38,884 nt of DNA from Candidatus Pelagibacter sp. Lineage in GTDB: Bacteria; Pseudomonadota; Alphaproteobacteria; Pelagibacterales; Pelagibacteraceae. A program made the translations under genes and the position numbers. The DNA is taken from the NCBI GenBank assembly GCA_028227525.1, contig JAOJAE010000010.1:1-38884 (forward strand), in the 5' to 3' direction. The first letter of the stretch is position 1, and the number at the start of each line of letters is the position of its first letter. This document shows, one piece after another, positions 33,719 through 38,884 of the stretch. The notes beneath the pieces are model-generated. The model was given only the letters and a program-made list of their open reading frames with translations. It did no database searches and was not told where the DNA came from.

Positions 33719-35011
33719 TTACTTAAGTTTTAGGTACTGGCTATTTAAAAGACCGACTGCTTTTAGAAGATTATATTGAGCCATTAGATAATCTCTTTCT
33801 GAATTTACCAAGGACAATTGTGCAGATAACAATAATGAATTTGATTGAATAACATCAAGTGTTGTTCTTGATCCCCTTTCATATTCAGCAGCTATTCCTT
33901 CGTTTGCAATCTTGGATGATTTTAATTGAACTTTGATAGAATTTAAGAAACTTTTAGAAGCCTCTATATTTGACCATGCACTTGCAACATTAGTCTCATT
34001 AGTTCTTACAATATGATCTAATAACAATCTCTTTCTTGTTGTTAAATTTGTGTTTTTATTAACTTTATACTTATTTTTTCCGCCCAAATTAAAAGGCCAA
34101 CTTACAGTTGCTTTTAAAATGTCTTTATCTCTCTCGCCTATGGTTGAGCTAAGATCGTCAGTATAAGATTTTTCTAAAGATACAGAAGCAGTTGGTTTTA
34201 AATCTGACTCAACAATTGATATATCTTTTTCAGATATTTCTAAATCTAATTTTGCAATCTGAATATCTGGATTATTTTGTTTAGATAAATTAATTGCATC
34301 ATTTAAAGTTTTTGGAATATTAACAATTGCATTTGAATTTTTCTTTAATTTGTTTGGATCATTAATTTTCCCAATTATATTTTCATAATTAAGTTTATTA
34401 ATTAACAACTCACTTTTAGACATTGCAAATTGTGCTTGAGCACCAGCTAGTGAGGACTCTGATTGAGCTACATCTGCATTAGTTATTTGCCCTCTATCTC
34501 TTCTAATTTTATCATTTTCTACTTGTTTAATTAAAAGATTTAAATTTTTTGAATTAATATTTAATTTTTCTCTTGCTAAAATTAAGTTTGTATATGCATT
34601 AATTGCATCGTGTAACACATCTTGTTCTTTTTTTACTAATTGAGCTTTTGCAAGATTTAATAAAATTAAATTTTTTTCAAGCGTAAGATCTCTACCATAA
34701 TCTAATATCGTTTGTTCTAACTTTATTGATGTAGTGAAGGGGTCAACATCATTTTTAGTTGCTGTTCCACCGTTTTGATTTTTAAGTGTATTAGTATTTT
34801 CAAAACTTTTGGAGCCACTTATAGTAAGAGAGGGTTTAAAATCAGCTTCAGAAATTTTAATATCTTGTTCAGAAACTTTTATATTTTCTCTTTCAGCGTT
34901 AAGCTGAATATTGTTTTGATAAGTTTGATTTAAAGCATCGTATAAAGTAACAGCAATTGCGTTACTAAAACTAAACACCGTTAAACTAACTAGTATTAAT
35001 ATTTTTTTCAT
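33719..35011 (-). CDS. tolC: TolC-family outer membrane efflux protein
   Basis: The 430-residue protein has a signal peptide (MKKILILVSLTVFSFSNAIA) with likely cleavage before VTLYDALNQTYQNN, the classical TolC N-terminus. Two coiled-coil OEP repeats follow, marked by EQTILDYGRDLTLEKNLILL and RDRGQITNADVAQSESSLA in the first half and by SWPFNLGGKNKY and YERGSRTTLDVIQSNSLLLS in the second. It would form the outer-membrane and periplasmic channel of a type I secretion or tripartite efflux system. At 430 residues it is slightly shorter than the E. coli protein. No membrane-fusion or inner-membrane pump gene lies in the window. The ATG overlaps the kinase stop by four bases. Confidence 0.93.
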   Translation of the reverse strand: MKKILILVSLTVFSFSNAIAVTLYDALNQTYQNNIQLNAERENIKVSEQDIKISEADFKPSLTISGSKSFENTNTLKNQNGGTATKNDVDPFTTSIKLEQTILDYGRDLTLEKNLILLNLAKAQLVKKEQDVLHDAINAYTNLILAREKLNINSKNLNLLIKQVENDKIRRDRGQITNADVAQSESSLAGAQAQFAMSKSELLINKLNYENIIGKINDPNKLKKNSNAIVNIPKTLNDAINLSKQNNPDIQIAKLDLEISEKDISIVESDLKPTASVSLEKSYTDDLSSTIGERDKDILKATVSWPFNLGGKNKYKVNKNTNLTTRKRLLLDHIVRTNETNVASAWSNIEASKSFLNSIKVQLKSSKIANEGIAAEYERGSRTTLDVIQSNSLLLSAQLSLVNSERDYLMAQYNLLKAVGLLNSQYLKLK

Positions 35012-35937
35012 TTTCTCTTATATACCGCAGATTTAATTTGATGGTTACTGTTTAAATTCAAAATAATAGAAGCATATTTAGGCATTTTTTTGAACATGTT
35101 TTCTGTAATTCTCTGGTAAGTTTGCATAAAGTTTATCACATCCCCTTTACTCATTATCTTATGATTAGATGATTTTTTTGTATTAAGCCAAAGTTTATGC
35201 TCTTGCTTTAATCTCCATTTTTGAAGCAAACTAAAGTTCTTAGCCTTTAAATAAATCATGCAATTAAGTTGAGAGTACAATTCCTTATATTTTGTCTTTA
35301 ATTGCTGGTTAACATATCTTCTCCAGACAAGCTTTTGATCATTTACTTTTTCGAGCGAATTAATAGATTTTTTAAGAGTTTTATTCTCTTCAGCTTTTGC
35401 CCCTACGCACCAACCTTCAAATATTATCACATCTGGTTTTTCTTTTATTTTATACCAATTCTTTTTAGAAAATCGGTCATCAACCGCTTTATTGAAATTT
35501 GGTAAATCAATTTTCTTAAATTTCTTACTTTTTGCTTTTTTAAAAAAGTTTAACATCATTTGCACATCATGTGTTCCAGGCACCCCTCTTGTGCCTAACA
35601 TTGGGTGAACTTTCTTTGATAAATTTAATCTTTCTTTTCGAGTTTTATAAAAATCATCTATTGAAATTTTAAATACTTTTAATTTGAAATACTTTTCTAA
35701 TATTATTTTTATAATTGAACTGATAGTTGTTTTACCTGTTCCCTGTCCTCCTGCTAAACCAACAAAGTAAGGTTTTTTATTATTTGCTTTTTTTGCAATC
35801 CAAAAACACATTGGAATTAAAAAAGATTTTAGCATCCCATCTTTATTGCCAAACTTTTCAGATGATGTTTCTTGTGATTTAATAAATTTAAAACAATCTT
35901 TTTTTACTTTATCAAAACAAACATTTACCGAACTCAT
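35008..35937 (-). CDS. D-glycerate 3-kinase-like protein (GLYK family)
   Basis: The 309-residue protein is a P-loop kinase. The Walker A motif is GGQGTGKT (residues 63-70) in YFVGLAGGQGTGKTTISSII, followed by KVFKISIDDFYKTRKER and HPMLGTRGVPGTHDVQMML, and Walker B-like PDVIIFEGWCVGAKAE. This arrangement matches the plant-type D-glycerate 3-kinase and YggC-like family related to pantothenate and uridine kinases. The phosphorylation of glycerate to 3-phosphoglycerate would fit glycolate or glycine metabolism. The assignment rests on motif order; related kinases of unknown substrate exist. The gene starts six bases after the GFA gene and overlaps tolC by four bases. Confidence 0.8.
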   Translation of the reverse strand: MSSVNVCFDKVKKDCFKFIKSQETSSEKFGNKDGMLKSFLIPMCFWIAKKANNKKPYFVGLAGGQGTGKTTISSIIKIILEKYFKLKVFKISIDDFYKTRKERLNLSKKVHPMLGTRGVPGTHDVQMMLNFFKKAKSKKFKKIDLPNFNKAVDDRFSKKNWYKIKEKPDVIIFEGWCVGAKAEENKTLKKSINSLEKVNDQKLVWRRYVNQQLKTKYKELYSQLNCMIYLKAKNFSLLQKWRLKQEHKLWLNTKKSSNHKIMSKGDVINFMQTYQRITENMFKKMPKYASIILNLNSNHQIKSAVYKRK

Positions 35938-35943
35938 AGAAAA

Positions 35944-36321
35944 CTATTTTTTTTGATCTAAGGGATGATTGTTGCCGTCAATTAATGTGATATCTTTTAA
36001 ATCAAAAGTATTTATTTCATCAACACAACCTAGATTAAATCCTGTCATGGCTGGATTACTTCTTGGATTGTGGTGAGTATAAATTCCACAGTTTGAGCAG
36101 AAATAATGTTTCGCAACTTTAGAATGAAATTGGTAAAGTTTTAATTTATCTTCACCTTTTATTATTTTAAAATCTTCATTCTTAACCATCGACATAATTG
36201 CACCTTTTCTTTTACAAATTGAGCAATTACATTTTACAATTTTTTCTAAATCTCCATCTATGTTAATTTCAGCTTCTACTTCTCCACAGTGACATGTTAA
36301 TTTTTTCACTATTCTCCCCAT
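35944..36321 (-). CDS. GFA / CENP-V family zinc protein
   Basis: The 125-residue protein has the GFA (glutathione-dependent formaldehyde-activating enzyme) fold with the expected cysteine ligands: Cys10 and Cys12 in LTCHCGEV, Cys31, Cys33 and Cys36 in VKCNCSICKRKG, and Cys75 and Cys78 in YFCSNCGIYTHH. Two zinc sites should form. Most family members have unproven function. True formaldehyde activation is one option but is not shown by sequence. The ATG overlaps the end of the cupin gene by 13 bases, and the kinase follows after six bases. Confidence 0.88.
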   Translation of the reverse strand: MGRIVKKLTCHCGEVEAEINIDGDLEKIVKCNCSICKRKGAIMSMVKNEDFKIIKGEDKLKLYQFHSKVAKHYFCSNCGIYTHHNPRSNPAMTGFNLGCVDEINTFDLKDITLIDGNNHPLDQKK

Positions 36322-36659
36322 TTTCCGTGAAACTCATAAACAACTGCAGGTTCATCACCTACTACCCAGCCATCATGGCCTGGATCTATTGAATACGCAT
36401 CACCTGCTTTATAAGTTAATTCTGTTCCATCATCATGCTTAGCGCAAACTGATCCTGAAACTATTATTCCAAGGTGTTTTGTTTTACAGCTATCAGTACC
36501 TACAGTTGGTTTGATATCTTGTGACCATTTCCAACCTGGTTGCAAAGTTAATCTCATTACTCGTTGGTCTCCTACTTTTACAATATCCATTTTAGCATTG
36601 TTAAAACTGGTGTTACTTTCATCTGGATTATCAAAATTTTTAACTTCGATTGAGCTCAT
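36309..36659 (-). CDS. Cupin-domain protein
   Basis: The 116-residue protein is a small single-domain cupin. It starts IEVKNFDNPDESNTSFNNAK and has a beta-barrel core, RVMRLTLQPGWKWSQDIKPT, then HLGIIVSGSVCAKHDDGTEL, and ends AYSIDPGHDGWVVGDEPAVV and YEFHGKWGE. Several His and Glu residues could bind a metal, but the classical HxH pair is not obvious. The function is unknown. It is the first gene of the run cupin-GFA-kinase-tolC. A ribosome site AGGA (36670-36667) lies seven bases before the ATG. It is divergent from umuD, with 184 bases between. Confidence 0.85.
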   Translation of the reverse strand: MSSIEVKNFDNPDESNTSFNNAKMDIVKVGDQRVMRLTLQPGWKWSQDIKPTVGTDSCKTKHLGIIVSGSVCAKHDDGTELTYKAGDAYSIDPGHDGWVVGDEPAVVYEFHGKWGE

Positions 36660-36750
36660 ATTTTTTTCCTTTTATAATTAAATTAGAACTATAGACTACT
36701 AATGGTTGAAGTTATCCACAATAGTACAAAATGTAGTTTCGGATGTTCAC

Positions 36751-36772
36751 CTTTTGATTCACTTTTGATTCA
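36751..36772. repeat. Tandem 11-base repeat in the umuD upstream region
   Basis: The sequence CTTTTGATTCA occurs twice head to tail (36751-36761 and 36762-36772), about one helix turn apart. A weaker third start, CTTACAGACTCA, follows directly. It lies upstream of the umuDC -35 in the shared gap with the cupin gene. A repeat with an 11-base period could place protein contacts on one face of the DNA; the role is unknown. Confidence 0.6.
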
Positions 36773-36796
36773 CTTACAGACTCAAAATACAACCTC

Positions 36797-36843
36797 TTGC
36801 GTGTATTGTATAACTAGTCTATAAAATAGAACAAAACAAGAAC
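36797..36843 (+). promoter_or_regulatory. umuDC promoter with perfect LexA SOS box
   Basis: TTGCGT (36797-36802), a 17-base spacer and TATAAA (36820-36825) make a strong sigma-70 promoter. Just after it, 36829-36843 reads GAAC-AAAACAA-GAAC, which is a perfect GAAC-N7-GAAC, the reverse complement of the alphaproteobacterial LexA consensus GTTC-N7-GTTC. The box ends immediately before the umuD ATG at 36844, so a bound repressor would cover the transcription start. Transcription beginning near 36832 would leave a leader of only about 12 bases with no Shine-Dalgarno sequence. Confidence 0.85.
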
Positions 36844-37239
36844 ATGAAACTAACAATCCCTTATTATCTACATAAAGCAGGCGCTGGTTTTCCTTCTCCT
36901 GCAACTGATTATATCGAAGAAGATATTGATCTCAATATGCATTTAATAAGAAATGTTCCAGCAACTTTCATCATTAGGGTTCAAGGTAAATCAATGGTCG
37001 ATGTTGGAATTAATGACGGAGATTTATTGGTGGTTGATAAAAGTTTAAAACCAAAAAACTTTTCAACTGTGATTGCAAATGTTCATGATGAACTTGTGGT
37101 TAAAAGCTTAGTTCAAGAAAGAGATAAAAAGTTTTTAACGTCAGGATCTAAAGAGTTTACTGACAGAATTTTAATTAACGAAGAACAAGACATCTTTATC
37201 TGGGGGGTTGTAACTTATGTCGTCCATTCTACGTACTAA
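36844..37239 (+). CDS. umuD: UmuD-like S24 peptidase (SOS polymerase V subunit)
   Basis: The 131-residue protein is a UmuD/LexA-fold serine protease that cleaves itself when RecA filaments form and then activates UmuC. The self-cleavage site is Ala14-Gly15 in AGAGFPSPATDYIEE. The nucleophile is Ser50 in VQGKSMVDVGI and the catalytic lysine is Lys87 in DELVVKSL. The Ser-Lys spacing of 37 equals that in E. coli UmuD. It has no N-terminal DNA-binding domain, so it is not LexA. The start ATG directly follows the SOS box. The 3' end overlaps umuC by 23 bases. Confidence 0.95.
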   Translation: MKLTIPYYLHKAGAGFPSPATDYIEEDIDLNMHLIRNVPATFIIRVQGKSMVDVGINDGDLLVVDKSLKPKNFSTVIANVHDELVVKSLVQERDKKFLTSGSKEFTDRILINEEQDIFIWGVVTYVVHSTY

Positions 37240-38494
37240 AAAAATAGCATTAGTTGATTGTAATTCTTTTTACGTTTCATGTGAAAGATTATTCAATCCT
37301 AAAATAAGAAGAAAACCTGTTGTAGTTTTATCTAACAACGATGGTTGTATCATCTCAAGATCGAATGAAGCAAAAGCTTTAGGAATTAAAATGGGTGAGC
37401 CTTATTTTAAAGCAAAAGATATTATTCTTAAAAATAAAGTAGAAGTTTTTTCATCTAATTATTCTTTGTATGGTGATTTATCTAGAAGAGTAATGCGAAC
37501 GCTTAAAAGATTTAATTCTGACATAGAAATTTATTCTATTGATGAAGCATTTTTAGATTTATCAAATTTTCCAGATCAAGATGTAGAAAAAATTGGAAAA
37601 GAAATAAGAGAAACTGTTTTACAATGGACTGGTATTCCAACTAGCATTGGAATTGCTAAAACAAAAACGCTAAGTAAAATTGCAAATCATATTGCAAAGA
37701 AAAAACAATCAGGGGTTACAAGTTTAATTGGAATTGATAACTTAGATCCTGTACTTGAAAAAATTGAAATTAACGATGTTTGGGGTGTTGGTAGACAACT
37801 TACAAAATTCTATAATAAAAATGGAATTTATAATGCAAAGCAACTTAAAAATAAATCTAACAGTTGGATTAAAAAATCTTCTAATGTTCTAAGTTCAAGA
37901 ACTGCAATGGAACTTAAAGGTATTCCTTGTATCAATTTAGAAACAACTACAACAAAAAGAAAAAGTTGTGTTGTTTCAAGATCATTTGGGAAAAGAGTTG
38001 AGAGATTTCAAGAATTAAAAGAAGCAGTTGCTAATTATTGCCTGAATGCATCTGAGAAAATAAGATCAGAGTCGTTAGTTGCAAAAGCAATTACAGTATT
38101 TGTTAGAACTAGTCCCTTTCAAAGAAACTATGGATACTATTCAAACGCAAAGACAATTGATTTTCCTATTGCAACAAACAATAGTATTGAAGTAGTTAAA
38201 ACTGCAGTCACCATACTTGAGAGTATATTTAAAAATGGTTATCAATATCAAAAAGCAGGTGTAATGCTTACTGGACTTTCAAATGCTAATGATAAAACTA
38301 ATCTATTTTCATCTGAAAAAGATGAGAAAATAAGCAGCTTAATGAGGTCTATTGATAACACTAATCATAGATACGGAAGGTCTACTTTAAGCGTTGCAAG
38401 TGCCGGGGTTCATAAAAAATGGAACATGAAAAGAGAATACTCTTCTAAAATAGATACAGCTGATTTTTTTAGCCTACCGACGATTAGGGCTTAA
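37217..38494 (+). CDS. umuC: DNA polymerase V catalytic subunit UmuC (Y-family)
   Basis: The 425-residue protein is a Y-family translesion polymerase. The catalytic carboxylates are Asp14 in ALVDCNSFYVSCERLFNP and Asp109-Glu110 in YSIDEAFLDLS. The nucleotide-contacting segment VVLSNNDGCIISRSNEAK is also conserved, followed by the thumb-region VWGVGRQLTK and the little-finger domain (SCVVSRSFGKRV to about 365). The C-terminal SLMRSIDNTNHRYGRSTLSV with the final KREYSSKIDTADFFSLPTIRA is characteristic of UmuC, not DinB. The 23-base overlap with umuD and shared SOS promoter fix it as part of umuDC. Its stop is one base from the stop of the convergent partial gene. Confidence 0.96.
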   Translation: MSSILRTKKIALVDCNSFYVSCERLFNPKIRRKPVVVLSNNDGCIISRSNEAKALGIKMGEPYFKAKDIILKNKVEVFSSNYSLYGDLSRRVMRTLKRFNSDIEIYSIDEAFLDLSNFPDQDVEKIGKEIRETVLQWTGIPTSIGIAKTKTLSKIANHIAKKKQSGVTSLIGIDNLDPVLEKIEINDVWGVGRQLTKFYNKNGIYNAKQLKNKSNSWIKKSSNVLSSRTAMELKGIPCINLETTTTKRKSCVVSRSFGKRVERFQELKEAVANYCLNASEKIRSESLVAKAITVFVRTSPFQRNYGYYSNAKTIDFPIATNNSIEVVKTAVTILESIFKNGYQYQKAGVMLTGLSNANDKTNLFSSEKDEKISSLMRSIDNTNHRYGRSTLSVASAGVHKKWNMKREYSSKIDTADFFSLPTIRA

Positions 38495-38495
38495 T

Positions 38496-38884
38496 TTACT
38501 TGCCTTTTTTTATTGGGTCGTAGACAATCTTTTTATAATTAAAATCTTCGTATAATGCGTTAGTTACAACAATCCTAGATCTTTCAAAATCAATTACAAC
38601 ATGTTGGCCACTTCTACCATGCATACCCATTACAGCTCTTTTTTTACTAATTCCTTTATAATGAGTTTGAAATTGTCCTGCATATCCACTGGCAAATCTC
38701 CATTGAATTCTATCTCCTTTTCCTTCTCTTTCTCTTTTATCGTTCTCTTTATCTACTCTATTTTCAAAAATAGTTTTTAAATATTTTCCGACACAAGTAT
38801 CTTTTTTCCAATCATTTAACATAGCTTTAGCAATTCTAAGATAATCATATCGTGTAGCGTAAAACATAATATTCGCATTTCCTT
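38496..38884 (-). CDS. C-terminal end of a probable beta-lactamase-family hydrolase, 5' end outside the window
   Basis: The frame is open from the window edge to a stop at 38496. An ATG at 38867 exists, but the codons before it continue in frame as GNANIMFYATRYDYLRIAKAM, so the real start lies beyond 38884. The visible 128 residues include YDYLRIAKAMLNDWKKDTCV, GKYLKTIF, IQWRFASGYAGQFQTHYKG and MHGRSGQHVVIDFERSRIVV. This resembles the C-terminal part of serine-hydrolase proteins of the class C beta-lactamase/DD-peptidase fold, where a final glycine-rich HGRSGQ-like turn occupies the KTG position. The catalytic serine would be outside the window, so the assignment is moderate. Confidence 0.6.
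   Translation of the reverse strand, partial: GNANIMFYATRYDYLRIAKAMLNDWKKDTCVGKYLKTIFENRVDKENDKREREGKGDRIQWRFASGYAGQFQTHYKGISKKRAVMGMHGRSGQHVVIDFERSRIVVTNALYEDFNYKKIVYDPIKKGK

Noticed and set aside
36844..37239. The S24 peptidase as LexA itself
   Set aside because: It lacks an N-terminal helix-turn-helix domain, has the UmuD cleavage region and length, and is followed by umuC.
1..38884. tRNA or rRNA genes, CRISPR arrays, insertion sequences, prophage genes
   Set aside because: I found no cloverleaf-like GC-rich segment with a TTCRANNC arm, no regularly spaced repeats, no transposase or integrase motifs and no phage structural genes by reading both strands. A dedicated search would be needed to exclude small RNAs.

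Overview
The window looks like a piece of a streamlined, AT-rich marine alphaproteobacterial genome, most like SAR11 (Candidatus Pelagibacter). I base this on the strong A/T bias, the lysine-, isoleucine- and asparagine-rich proteins, genes that abut or overlap by 1-13 bases, the absence of any gap over 200 bases, the tandem glycine riboswitch before gcvT, the alphaproteobacterial type SOS box and the eukaryote-like NADP isocitrate dehydrogenase. The taxonomy is inference; no rRNA or tRNA gene lies in the window. I see no mobile element, prophage, CRISPR array or tRNA.

Layout. 1-2052 (minus): the start of a TPR protein, an FAD oxidoreductase and a TspO protein. 2074-2832 (plus): a short-chain dehydrogenase. 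2833-6579 (minus): a lipid-modification-like block with a DUF3833 lipoprotein, a cyclopropane-fatty-acid-type methyltransferase, a DUF1365 protein and an FAD amine-oxidase-type protein. It sits 12 bases downstream of gcvP in the same direction. 6592-11105 (minus): a tandem glycine riboswitch followed by gcvT-gcvH-gcvP. 11126-15693: a 5-oxoproline block with pxpB, pxpC and an EamA transporter (minus), divergent from pxpA, a TPR protein and a DUF1445 D-glutamate-cyclase-like gene (plus). 15694-20402: a complete branched-chain-amino-acid type ABC importer, livHMGF (minus), divergent from its binding protein (plus), which ends in a clear intrinsic terminator.

20506-21120 (plus): a TerC-family membrane protein. 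21121-28412 (minus): one long, tightly packed run of psd, pssA, a glycosyltransferase-like gene, rlmE, a short guaB without CBS domains, a TPR protein, guaA, gloA and panB. 28490-29704 (plus): icd, converging on alaS (minus, ending at 29696), then recA with a strong terminator and a promoter carrying a near-consensus LexA box. 33719-36659 (minus): cupin, GFA-family protein, D-glycerate 3-kinase-like protein and tolC. 36844-38494 (plus): umuDC with a perfect GAAC-N7-GAAC LexA site between the -10 and the start codon. 38496-38884 (minus): the C-terminal end of a protein that resembles a beta-lactamase-family hydrolase and runs off the window.

How it fits together. Glycine cleavage generates C1 units under riboswitch control, and the SAM-using lipid methyltransferase block follows it with no room for a separate promoter. 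D-glutamate or pyroglutamate could be salvaged to glutamate by the DUF1445 protein and PxpABC, possibly fed by the neighbouring importer. recA and umuDC form an SOS unit. Most of the window is housekeeping content. The parts that most resemble an under-described system are the lipid block coupled to the glycine riboswitch and the D-glutamate/5-oxoproline block.
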